Assembly (NCBI GenBank): GCA_035079385.1
Contig: JAVHKY010000038.1
Span: 2,666,001 to 2,730,000 of the forward strand
Length of the DNA: 64,000 nucleotides
Direction of reading: 5' to 3'
Source: Aspidiotus rigidus
Taxonomy: Eukaryota > Arthropoda > Insecta > Hemiptera > Diaspididae
Below the pieces are notes generated by a model. The model was not told where the DNA came from. It did not search any database and was given only the letters and a program-made list of their open reading frames with translations. Within the stretch, counting starts at the first letter, position 1, and each line of letters starts with the position of its first letter. Below are positions 34,001 to 44,769 of the stretch, piece after piece. The position numbers and the translations under genes are program-made.

Positions 34001-34980
34001 GGGTACTTTTTGTGCTTCAATGTCTCACAATTCAATTCGTGTTCTTTCCTCGAACTTTGCATCAGATAACGAACGCATTAGCCACAGGCGTCATGAGGAG
34101 GAGACTGGAAGCTATCGACAGATAAAACAGCCTCTTTTTGAAACCATCTCATGTTGGAGCAATTTGTACTGCAAGTTAAGAAAGACTAGCAATAGACATG
34201 ACACTAAATTACACGACCCTCTTCCCCCCCAAAGCTGTTTTTTCGATCGATAAAATTCGAGAAATTTGATTACACGCATGAAAGGTACAATTTGCATGTT
34301 TGGGACAGAGTTTCCTCTATTTAATGTCTTCACCAGTACCTCAGCCATGTATTGGAAATCCACGAGTTCAAAACCGAGTTGATCTCCCCCCCTCCCCCAC
34401 GGTTACCCAGAAAATTTTCGAGAAATCTTTGACTTGATCCAGAATAGTTGGCTTATTATAAATACTAAATCCAGAATAAATCCTCGGAAGCTAGTTAGCT
34501 TGCCCAAGGCATAACTGTAGACTTGAAATGGGGCTGAACAAGCGGGGCGAATGAGCACCCGAAAGCTGTTTAGCTTGTTAGGAGTTTGCCTCCTTCCGGT
34601 TGTTGAACTTGGAATCCTTGACCTAATCCAGAAAATAGTAAGTTACTAATTTGATGACGCCATAGATAGGTCCAAGCTGATGACGTCACAAAGAGGTTTG
34701 AGCTGGATAATGTCTTTAGTGTGCCTTCATCCGCTATCAAAAATTATTTTGTATCAACTGAAGGCTGGATTAAGCAACTATACAAAGACATTAAAAATGA
34801 TCGTGTATTTAGCTCCGCCAGAACATTCTTTACACCTTTGTTGGGGGGCATCTTCATGGAATTTCCGCGTCAGCGAGCGCGTCCGAGGTTGATGTCGTCA
34901 TCAACCTAAGGTTACAGGATTTAAAAATATTTCGACTTCCAAGCTGTATAATATGATAGGAGGGGGACTTGGAAAAATTT
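34001..34980. other. Unassigned DNA with repeat fragments
   Basis: 34640-34720 contains GATGACG-type words, one an exact TGACGTCA. 34920-34990 holds one inverse ~45-bp array unit (GGGGGACTTGGAAAAATTTTG). The rest shows nothing recognisable. Confidence 0.4.
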
Positions 34981-35190
34981 TGACTTTCAAAAAAAAAACT
35001 CACAGGTTCCTTGACCGAGGTAAACGAGGGGCGGCAGAGAACCCGTTTTTTTGGGTACGTGGAATCTGAAAAATGTTGGTTGTGACGTCACAGGACCTGA
35101 CTTTGACGCTATATACAATAGGAGGGGAACTTGAAAGAAACTGATCTATGACGTTATCAGATTATGACATCATAAGCCAGACCTCCGACA

Positions 35191-36334
35191 CAGGGTTGCC
35201 ATGTTTTAAACAAACGATATTTAAAACGTGTTTAGAACACACAAAACAATCAAAATTGTGTTTTAAACGGATATATTATATCGCGACTCTATTCTAAAAC
35301 TTTGTAAGTCCATTTTTATAATTTTTGGGATTTTTGCATTTTCTTATTGCCTACATTATTCTGAATCAGTTGATACTGGTAGAACAAATTTTTGGTTTTT
35401 TGGACTTCCGAGGTTCTGGAACCAGGGTCGCGATATGTTGGAAACATGTTTTTCTTGTTTCAAACTTATTTTTTTCCATATTTTCATTATTATTTTTCAA
35501 TAAAAATGAATATTTGACAATTTTTCCAGAGTTGAAAAAGTAAAAAAATGAAGATAAGAACGTTGTTTTAAGTGATGTTCAAAACCGATGTTTAAAACAT
35601 GCAAAATGTGTTTAAAACGATTGTTTAAAATTCAAAAATGTGTCCCAAACAATACTTGAATGATTCAAAACGGTTTTAAACAATATTTAAAACATTGAAA
35701 ATGTGTTTTAAACATAAAATCTGTTTTAAACTGAAAAAAACATCTTTCTTGTTTTTTTTAGGGGAAAAAACGTTTTTTTTTTTTTGCAATCAGTCAATTT
35801 TTACGATAATTTCAAGTTGAATTTTAGCAGGGTCGTAAAAATAAAGGCTTTTTCCAAAAAAACAAAGAACATGGTTTTTCAATTTTAAACAGATGTCATG
35901 TTTGAAACATGTTTTGCATTATGGTTCTTAATTCCTTATTTAAAACACATTTTAAATGTCTTAAACATTGTTTAAAACCGTTTTAAATCATTCAATTATT
36001 GTTTGAAACACATTTTTGGAGTTTTAACTATCGTCTTAAACACATTTTGAATGTTTTAAACATTAGTTTTGAACAACGTTCTAACTTTTTTTACTTTTTC
36101 AAACCTGGAAAAATTGTCAAAAACACTCATTTTTATTGAAGAATAATAATGAAAATATAGAAAAAGAAAAAGTTTTTCATGTTTTTCATTGTATTACAAA
36201 AAAACAAATTTGAGACAAAAAAAAACATGTTTTAAACATATTTCCGTTTAAAACACGATTTTGATTTTTTTGTGTGTTCTAAATATGTTTTAAACACGTT
36301 TTGAACATCGTTTGCTTAAAATGTCACAACCCTG
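35191..36334. mobile_element. hAT-like non-autonomous foldback element, copy 1
   Basis: It starts CAGGGTTGCCATGTTTTAAAC and ends in the inverse, ...CACAACCCTG. Most of its 1144 bp is two arms of roughly 500 bp made of TTTAAAACA-type words, around an A/T-rich centre near 35750-35790. The 8 bp before and after are CTCCGACA and CTATGGCA (5 of 8 equal). Ends of the CAGGG...CCCTG type with an 8-bp target duplication are usual for hAT transposons. No transposase frame is present. Confidence 0.65.
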
Positions 36335-36659
36335 CTATGGCATCATAAAACTGTGACGTCACAGTCCTCACCCCAAGCTATATATGATAGGGGGGGAGGG
36401 ACATGGAAAAATTTCGACTTTCAAAAAAATTATCACAAAAAACTCACGAGTTCTTTGACCGAGGTAAACGAGGAGCGGCAGGGGACCTGTTTTGTGGGGC
36501 ACGTGGGAACTGAAAAATGTTGATTGTGACGTCACAGCCCCGGACTTTGACGCTATATATAATAGGAGAGGAACTTGAAAAAAATCATCTATGACGTCAC
36601 AAACCTGTGACGTCACAGTCCCCACCCCAAGCTACATATCTATGATAAGACCTACGACA

Positions 36660-37856
36660 CAGGGTTGCGATGTTTTAAATCAACGATGTTTAAAACGTGT
36701 TTAGAACACACAAAAAAATCAAAATTGTCGCGACTCTAGTTCCAAAACCTTGTACGTCCATTTTTATCATTTTTGGGCTTTTGAATTTTCTTATTGCCTA
36801 CATTATTCTGAATCAGTTGATACTGGTAGAACAAATTTTTGGTTTTTTGGACTTACGAGGTTCTGGAACTAGGGTCGCGATATGTTGAAAACATGCTTTT
36901 CTTGTTTCGAACTTGTTTTTTTCAATACAATAAAAAACAATAATGACATTATTTTCATTATTATTCTTCAATAAAAATGAATATTTGACAATTTTTCCAG
37001 TGTTGAAAAAGTAAAAAAAAAAACGTTGCTTTAAATGATGTTCAAAACCAATGTTTAAAACATTTAAAATGTGTTTAAAACGATAGTTTAAAATCCAAAA
37101 ATGTGTCCCAAACAATACTTGAATGATTCAAAACGGTTTTAAACAATATTTAAAACATTGAAAATGTGTTTTAAACATAAAATCTGTTTTAAACTGAAAA
37201 AAACATGTTTCTTGTTTTTTCTTTAGGGGAAAAAAAATTTTTTTTTTTGCAATCCGTCAATTTTTACGATAATTTCAAGTTGGATTTCAGCAGAGTCGTA
37301 AAACAAAGTTTTTTTTTTCAAAAAAACAAAAAACATGGTTTTTTCAATTTTAAACAGATTTTATGTTTAAAAAATGTTTTGAATTATGGTTTTTAATGCC
37401 TTGTTTAAAACACATTTTAAATGTCTCGAACATTGTTTAAAACCGTTTTAAATCATTCAATTATTGTTTGAGACACATTTTTGGAGTTTTAACTATCGTT
37501 TTAAACACATTTTGAATGTTTTAAATATTAGTTTTCAACAACGTTCTAACTTTTTTTACTTTTTCAACCCTGGAAAAATTGTCAAATATTCATTTTTATT
37601 GAAGAATAATAATGAAAATGCAGAACAAAAAAGGTTTTCGATGTTTTTCATTGTATTAAAAAAAGACATGTTTTAAACATATTTCCGTTTAAAGCACAAT
37701 TGAAGCGCTGCGTGGAAAAGGGGCCTCCGTCCAATGTATTTCTTATGGAACGGAGGCCCCTTTTCCACGCAGCGCTTCAATTTTGATTCTTTTGTGTGTT
37801 CTAAACATGTTTTAAACACGTTTTGAACATCGTTTGTTTAAAACACCGCAACCCTG
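36660..37856. mobile_element. hAT-like foldback element, copy 2, carrying a hairpin insertion
   Basis: Same ends as copy 1 (CAGGGTTGCGATG...CCGCAACCCTG), with flanking octamers CTACGACA and CTATGGCA (6 of 8 equal). It lacks about 25 bp after CAAAATTGT relative to copy 1. It has an extra ~80 bp at about 37700-37780. Within the left arm a smaller inverted repeat is nested (TCGCGACTCTAGTTCCAAAA near 36727 against TTCTGGAACTAGGGTCGCGA near 36861). Confidence 0.65.
37698..37782. mobile_element. ~80-bp hairpin insertion (micro-MITE)
   Basis: Perfect 33-bp arms (37698-37730 and 37750-37782) start AATTGAAGCGCTGCGTGG and enclose a 19-base loop. The sister foldback copy reads AAACACGATTTTGATT at the same place (about 36250-36266) without it, so the hairpin was gained by copy 2 only. 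Exact ends and target duplication are masked by symmetry. Confidence 0.75.
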
Positions 37857-38199
37857 CTATGGCATCATAAAACTGTGACGTCACAGTCCTCAGCCCAAGC
37901 TACATATTATGATATGGGGGGGACTCGGAAAAATTTCGATTTCAAAAAAATTATTGCAAAACACTCACGGGTTCTTTAACGAGGCAAACGAGGAGCGGCA
38001 GGGAACCTGTTTTGTGGGGTACGTGGGATCTGAAAAATGTTGATTGTGACGTCACAGGCCCGGACTTTGACGCTATACATAATAGGAGGGGAACTTGAAA
38101 GAAACTGATCTATGACGACAAAACTGTGACGTCACAGTCCCCACGCCAAGCTACATATCTATGATAAGAAGGGGACTTGAAAAGGTTTCGATCTTCAAA

Positions 38200-39760
38200 A
38201 AATGTTCCACGCATGCAAACGCAAGAGTATATCGGCGTTCAATTTCTAATTTTAGTTACCTGGCTCGCCGCGGGACATGCTACTTGTGAGTTCCCCACTG
38301 TTCTGAATTTTTTTTCGGGAGATGGGGGGTGAGTGGTGAAACAGTCTTAAAACTTGACAAATCTCTACTCTATGTAATGCAAGTATAAATTCTGGGTCTT
38401 TGAGAAGAAAAAGCACAAATGAGATAAAAAAAATTGACACTCATTTAAATCGCTAAATTGACTTCCGTGACAGTGGAAATAGACGCCATTTGAAACGAGC
38501 AATCAGAGGCGAGAAACTTGTCCTTGAGAGGAGACTGGGAGAGATACAACAACTCGCACGAATTATACGAAGACACGCTCACAGGCTGTCAGATGAAGCG
38601 ACCTAATTCTCTCTCAGCGTTCTTCTCGAGCCGCTTTCGGGCTTTTTTTCGCCATTTCTCTGTACTTCTCCGGTCAGAAGACAAGACATTCGCGCCTCCG
38701 GCAGCGACTTTGCTGTCAAAATAGAGCATTTCGAGAAGTCATCAGAAAAGAAGTGTAGTCTTTCAAAGGCGGATTAAAATCCATTTTACAAAAATTATTG
38801 GCACATTTGGAGAAACCACTTTTTCCAGAACGAGATTACCTTCAGATTTTCGTCGATGAAGACGAAGGAAAAAAAAAAAAAAAAAAAAAAAACGGCGCGA
38901 CGCCTCTGTGTCCTTTTAATATCTCAAATCTTATTACTCGCTCTTGTTGCTCGAAACCGTCGCACAATATGACGAAGAGGCTTTTTGTTTTAATGCTCGC
39001 CGGGAAAGGGCCGCTGTAAAACGTTTTTGGTGGCGTTCCACTTTGAAAGAAGAAAACAAATCCGAATCTCGGTCACCAAAAGAAAAAAAAAAAAAAACCG
39101 TCGTCAATTTTGGCGCAAAATAACCGGAGACAAGTATTGCGGTCTCCTAGTCGCTGTACACGCCGCGTACGTACGCGGATATTGCGGCAAAAAAATACGC
39201 CTCCTCGCGAACGCGCTTTCTGATGTTATTATTCGCTTTTTCCCCCCTTTAAAAATGCTCGTACGTAAACGAAAATTCTCTCCGCATCGCCGAAATACGA
39301 TAATAAAATTGCCAGCAGCTGAGAAGCGCCTTCGAGGGAAAATATTTTGCGAGAAAATAAAAAGCAATACGTTTTAAAACGCTCCAGCTCGACGGATACT
39401 TATCATTTCGCCGCTAAAGTGAGCATCGTTTCGCTGAAAATAAAAGTGTATATATACACGCATCGATATTTCCACGATATACACACACTACCGTCGTGAC
39501 GACTGCGATTCTTTTCACCGTATTGTGTACATACGTTTCAACACATACGTACGCAGCCCGACCGTAACCCGGGACGAAGTCAAATCACGAATTTTTTACG
39601 ACCGAAGATGATCGAGTATTACGAGTGCCATCTACGAATACCTCGCTAATTTACGCTATTTACTTCCTTTTGATGTCGTCAATTCGGTTAATAAACTTTA
39701 TTGGCCTTCGGCGACTTTCGTCGACCGTATTATCGTACCACAGCTCCGTACGTATAGGGA
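38200..39760. other. Single-copy CpG-rich DNA, no gene called
   Basis: A run of A at about 38868-38892 and CpG-rich stretches (39100-39700). Frames such as 39027-39377 are open on both strands at once and show no domain. Confidence 0.35.
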
Positions 39761-39766
39761 CTAACT

Positions 39767-40740
39767 CGATTGATTAACTCCAGAATACACCGCGATCCTG
39801 TGTGCCGATAAACTGTCGTCGCGTCGTCAACTCTATTTCGATAGGCGAATGAGAGAAACTGAACTACATCGTGTCTGTCCGTAGTGGTCAAGGCGGATAG
39901 ATATAATGCATGTTGAGCCATAGTCGTCAGATCGGTTCTCCAAACTTGACATGAGTACCCAATAGAGCTAGTAGGAAGGATGGAAGTGGGGGCGACGAAG
40001 AAGAGAAGTGGAGAGTATCCTTGAGAGAGTATGTATAAGAACAGAGAGTATACGAGACTAAGAGGTAGGATCGTGTTGTAGAGGAAGGAGTTTCTCAAAA
40101 CTCTTTTGAGGAGAGAAAAGTTACGGACACGCACAGGTAAACAGAGTTTTCCGGTCAAACCATAGTCCGGGAGGCGGCGATCATTCAGAAGGATAGTACA
40201 ATCTAGATTTCGCAAATTTCTGACCTAACGGTCTGTAGAAGAAGTTCTCGACGGTCCTCAATTCCACGAATAAACTTTCGGTTGTTCTAAATCAATGTCT
40301 TGAGAAGGCTGTATTGGTCTTAGTTTCGACTTTTACCTGTCGCTCAGTTTCGCTGATACCTGACAGCAGGAGAACTATAGCTTTCTAATCTGTAGACGCC
40401 GCTCTTCTCATGAGAACATACAGGGTCTTTAGTCCTACTGAGAAGAGACCTGAGAATATTGAAAGCGTAGAACGCGGAATGGAGTTGAAAAGAGCTTTAA
40501 GCTGAACGAAGGCCCTCTTTTCAGCGCAGGGAATCCAAGGAGCACAGTCGTTTCGGCTTTCCGCAATCAATCGACAAATTATGCAGAAGCATTCTAAGAA
40601 CGAGAATCGAACAGGAGAATTGAAGTTCTCTGCCCTTGACCAAAGTGATGATCCTCCAGATCATCCTTCCAATAGTTTCGAGGGCAGTGGTACACCACTT
40701 TAACGCTTTGGGCCGGACAGCGCTAGTATTATGCACAACA
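39767..40740 (-). pseudogene. Unrecognised decayed coding-like region
   Basis: The minus strand has a 161-codon frame (40215-39730) bounded upstream by a stop, with no ATG at its start. Further upstream are two shorter frames at 40736-40521 and 40570-40385. Their amino-acid usage looks protein-like (for example MIWRIITLVKGRELQFSC, and DRHDVVQFLSFAYRNRVDD), and together they could be one protein broken by frameshifts. I do not recognise a family. It could be a host gene remnant or an old viral insertion. Confidence 0.25.
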
Positions 40741-41079
40741 AAAACAGGAAAATTGATGGGTGCTGCGGATGATAAGCAGCAGGTTTCGAATTAATTCTTA
40801 TCAGGAAAGATGATTTGTTGAAAATTTTACCTACGCTCAACAAATTTTCTTCTTTTTATTTTTCTCCAAAATTGTTCCGTTCGCAGGTTATTTCGAAATT
40901 ATTAACTGCTCATTCAAATGGGAAAATTTTCCTGCTCTTGTTTTCAAATTCGCCGATTGTAACGTTTCTAACGGATAACTGGTCCGATTTCGTCAGAACT
41001 GGAATAGGAATCAGGGATTGGAAGTTAAAAGCTTGGAAGTCGGAAGCTGGAGGATAAAATCAAAAAGAATTTTAACAGG

Positions 41080-41210
41080 GTAAAAAAACGGCCGGCAAAG
41101 CTTGGAGCTCAAAAATTAACAAGAAACCTGTTCTATGGTTTTTTTTTTTTTTTTTTTGAAAAATTTGCCGTCCGACGTCCGGCCAAAATGGACTTGGAAA
41201 AACTTTGCTT
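41080..41210. repeat. End module of the array-carrying family (solo, reverse)
   Basis: AACAAGAAACCTGTTCTATGG, a long T run, then GAAAAATTTGCCGTCCGACG and TCCGGCCAAAATGG correspond, in reverse orientation, to the right end of the elements at 5890-6540 and 62298-63866. A TTGGAAAAACTTT piece of the array unit follows. Confidence 0.5.
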
Positions 41211-41589
41211 CTTTTCTTGAGCTATCACGTTGGGAATGATTGACACGATCGAAACAGAAAAACGACACTAATACGACAAATTATTGACATTTTGGCTGAA
41301 GGAAAACAATTAATCAAAAAATGGCATTTTTTTTGGCAGTTAATCGACATCCTAGGTAGAAGTGCATTGTGTCATTTGAGATCCAATATTTTGTCCTTTA
41401 TTTGTCGATTCTTAAACAATTTACTGTCAAAATCCAGCCAATTTATCAAATGAATACAATGACAAGAAAAACGGACCTATTTTGGCTGAGCACCCATCAG
41501 AATTACCAACTATTGAAACCAGTTCGTTCAACAATAAGGGTACTTTTGCCAAATTTGAAAACGTGGGGCTGTGTATATATGTCATAACA

Positions 41590-42700
41590 TATTTTAATAA
41601 TTTTATGTTGAAAATATTCTGCTCAATGATTCTTTTCATAAGAAAACAAAATATAACAAAATAATATTAATTTCAATATTAAAATTTGATGGTAAATAAT
41701 TTTTCGAAAGAGAAAAATAATGAAAAATATTTAAATTGAAATATTGCCAATTTGATTAAATGATATTACTAAAATTCTTATTAAAAAAATGTATAAATAA
41801 TTAATAAAAAAGATATTAAACCTAATAAAGTCTCATCAAAAAATCATTATTATTACATTTAAGCTGAATTAAAATTTTATTTTTATAGTATTTCTTTTAA
41901 TTATATTTATTTCATTAATGAAAATTAAATATATTATCAATTTAAATTTATTTATATTCAATCATTCATTATTATGCTTATTCAAATAATATAAATTATT
42001 CTTATTTAATTGTGCTTTTTGTTTTTAAAATATTAATATTAATCTCTAATGATCATATAATTAATATTAACGAGAAAATTTTTTAAACCAGGCTTTAATC
42101 ACCACTTTCAAATTTTTTTATTATTCAAAGCAACGTTTCGAATAATGAAAAAAAAATTGAAAGTGGTGAATAAAGCCTGGTTTTAAAAAATGTTCTTGTT
42201 AATGTTCGTCACCACGAAAAAAAAATCTGCTTATAATTAATATTATTTGATAATTAAATGGGATTATTAAATTACTATCAATTTCTAATATATTAAAATC
42301 AAAGTTGTTTCTTAATATTAAATATGAATTGAAGTTTTTATTAAATGTTGGATATTCATAATTTCATGATCATTGATTTCCAATAATTTTAATATTCATA
42401 ATACTATTTTTTATTTCATTATTATAGAGTAATAAATTAATTGAGATAGTCCTAATAATTAGAATAATGATTGTTGGGATGATTGTATTTATTTATTGAT
42501 TTATTTTTATATTTTTTAGTTTTGATAATTTTTCATTGATTATATTTTTATTATTAATTCATATTCATTATTAATTTTATTAGTTTCATTAATGATTTTA
42601 TTTATTAATAATAATTGGTTATCTAAAAATTTTAATTTCCATTATTTCTGAATGTAGATAGCACCTTTTTGCATTGACTGGATGGATTCGATAAAAAAAA
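41590..42700. other. AT-rich block
   Basis: AT content rises sharply at about 41590 and falls at about 42660. No long frame, tRNA or rRNA could be identified, so a mitochondrial origin is not supported. It contains the inverted repeat at 42066-42202. Confidence 0.5.
42066..42202. repeat. Inverted repeat, arms about 60 bp
   Basis: ATTAACGAGAAAATTTTTTAAACCAGGCTTT... on the left mirrors ...AAAGCCTGGTTTTAAAAAATGTTCTTGTTAAT on the right with a few mismatches. The loop holds AAAGCAACGTTT, and on the minus strand the loop region reads CGAAACGTTGC, a PLE-like word also seen in the loop of 28948-29314. Confidence 0.65.
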
Positions 42701-43158
42701 TTTGTTTTAATTAATTTATAAAAAAAAAAAAATGAAAGACAGGAACAAGATAAATGATTTACAAAAGAGATATTTTTCGTCTGTAGTGGCCAAAGTACGT
42801 AGTAGTCTAGTGATGCATTTTACTTAATGCGCGTTAATCTTGTTCAGCATTATATTTCAGGTTAGGGGTTGGATGGGTGACCATACTGCCAAATATACGC
42901 CAAATCTGAGTCGATATTTTGCAAAATACATCGACAAACTACTGTCAAAATCATGCCAATTTTTTGTCGATAAAAGGGCATTTCAATAATGCGTCACTGT
43001 TCAGATGATAGGGGAATGATAAGAGGGGACTTAGATTTATTTATTTATTTACCTAATTATTCATTTATTTACCTAATTATTTATTTATTTACTTACTTGA
43101 TTATTCAGTTATTTACCAAGAGACTTGAAAAATGTTGAATTCTTGTTACTCGTATTTA

Positions 43159-43523
43159 GGGGGCGTCCATAAATTACGTGAGGCGATTTTTGTGATTTTT
43201 CGACTCCTCCTCCCCCCTTGGTGAAATATCGTGAGATTTGCCTTGACCCTCTCCCTCACCCCTCTTATCTCGCGTGAGATTTTCCGAAATGTGTATTTTT
43301 GCTTTAAATACGTTTATCTTTGCTTAATCGCGTGTATCTATTAAAAAAACATAATTTTCTTGATCACATTTTATACCTATTCAAAAAGAACTAGTTTTTA
43401 TTAAATTTAAGCCCGCGCAGTTTAGTAATATTTTAGGATGTATTTGTGTGAGAAAAAAATTACGTGAGATCTGTCGGCACCCCTCCTCCCTAAAAATGCC
43501 TCACGTAATTTATGGACGCCCCC
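43159..43523. mobile_element. 365-bp MITE with 26-bp perfect terminal inverted repeats
   Basis: GGGGGCGTCCATAAATTACG plus TGAGGC at the left is exactly mirrored at the right (GCCTCACGTAATTTATGGAC plus GCCCCC). TTA is present on both sides (43156-43158 and 43524-43526), a likely 3-bp target duplication. There is no coding sequence. Similar ends are, to my recollection, common in insect genomes. The superfamily is not assigned. Confidence 0.85.
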
Positions 43524-43539
43524 TTATGTATTTATATTT

Positions 43540-43905
43540 TATTTAGAGTGCCCTCCAACAGCCAATGGAGGGCACCATAAACAAAAAAAAAAAAAAAGTA
43601 TAAAAAGAGGAAAACAAGATAGAAATAATGGAGAAACAATACAAACAAAATAAAATAAAACAATAAAGATAGTACGTCCACCACTAGCCACCCCAACCCT
43701 GGTCCCATGTTCAATCCCCCAACCCCTTCCACAAACCAATCATTTCAAAGAATAAACAATAAAAACCAAAAATAAATAAATAAATTAGTTAATTAATAGA
43801 TATAATAATAATAATTACAGATATATGGAGGCCATTTGATCATAGGAGTGCGGACAAGAGCAAACTGAGAGATTTATGAGATGAAAAAAAAAAAAAAAAA
43901 AGAAT
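43540..43905 (-). mobile_element. 3' end of a non-LTR-type retrotransposon with stem-loop, copy 2
   Basis: Collinear with 1346-1800: hairpin GTGCCCTCCA (43548-43557) / TGGAGGGCAC (43566-43575), A-rich spacer, the CCACTAGCCACCCCAACCCT block (43680-43744), then the GGAGGCC...GATCATAGG block and an A run. On the minus strand the hairpin is followed by TAAATAAAAT, an A/T simple tail. It begins 17 bp after the MITE end. Confidence 0.6.
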
Positions 43906-44160
43906 ACTTAATGAACACTTACAAGCATTACCAATTTCTTTTCAAGTTCATGAAGACTGTCGTCACCTTGCTACCTAACATTTTTCTACTGTCAAAAAAT
44001 ATGTCAATTGTGCGGTCTTGAAAAATTTGCCGTACGCTGTCGGGCAAAAACTGACCACGACTTCATCAGATCGTGACGTTCACGGTCAATTCAAAAACAT
44101 TTCCCAAGTCCCTAAAATAGGTTAAGGTCACTGATGACGTAATCAGGACTTCCAGCTTTA

Positions 44161-44385
44161 CAGGGTGAGGCAAAACGATGTTAGGTACCTGTTAAAAGGG
44201 AGCTTGCGCTAAATTCCCTCCAACGCAAAAACGCAAAATGTTAGATGTAGGTATACTTCAAATCTACGAAATTTGTGTTTCAATTTCATCTTCAATTCGT
44301 GCCTCTACCCAACTTTCTACGACAATTCTGAGCTGAATTATGGACCAAAACGCGCCAAAATTTGACCAAGCTGGCAAAATTCTAT
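44161..44385 (+). mobile_element. H foldback element, left half only (copy D)
   Basis: CAGGGTGAGGCAAAACGATG followed by GCGCTAAATTCCCTCCA, GTATCTCAA-type and TTTCTACGACAATTCTGAGC blocks match the left arm of H. The right arm is missing. Confidence 0.55.
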
Positions 44386-44769
44386 TTCTCTTCAGCGCTT
44401 CGCTTCACTTCAGTCCGCGCAAATTCGTTCCTCCACATTCCCAGACGGAACAATTACACCCATCTTTGACATTCGACTGCTGTTAACTCTTACCGACTGG
44501 TTATCAGCGAGGAGGGTGTTGCTTCATCGATCTACACTTCTTGAAGATTGAGTGAGTAAAGCGTAAGATTTCTAGACTTTTGTTTCTGTAAGGAAGTCAC
44601 TCTGTGATCTACACTACAGATGCACCTCTCGGAGCAACTCGTTGAACAAAAAGAGCGGCATTTTATCCAGACGTTGAACTTGTAAACCCATCCAGAAATA
44701 AATGATCATGCAAAAAGGTAAATGAGATTGATTTATTCGATGAAGGATAGTATATAAAATAATAATGCA
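44386..44769. other. Unassigned; contains a minus-strand poly(A) signal
   Basis: TTTATT at 44732-44737 is AATAAA on the minus strand, about 35 bp after the last codon of the reading frame at 44770-45333, and could serve as its 3' signal. The rest is unique-looking. Confidence 0.3.

Larger units (their letters stand above)
34990..38190. repeat. Tandem unit of end module + CRE-like sites + foldback element
   Basis: The flank [CTCACRGGTTCTTTGACCGAG, ...AACGAGGAGCGGCAGGGAACC, TGTTTTGTGGGG, TGAAAAATGTTG.TTGTGACGTCACAG, GGACTTTGACGCTATA] occurs at about 35000-35160, 36440-36610 and 37965-38110. It brackets the two foldback elements. The pattern indicates a tandem duplication of a ~1.4-kb unit. Confidence 0.75.

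Noticed and set aside
41590..42700. Nuclear insertion of mitochondrial DNA, also for 27900-28720 and 57380-58090
   Set aside because: AT-richness alone suggested it; no mitochondrial protein frame, tRNA or rRNA could be read.
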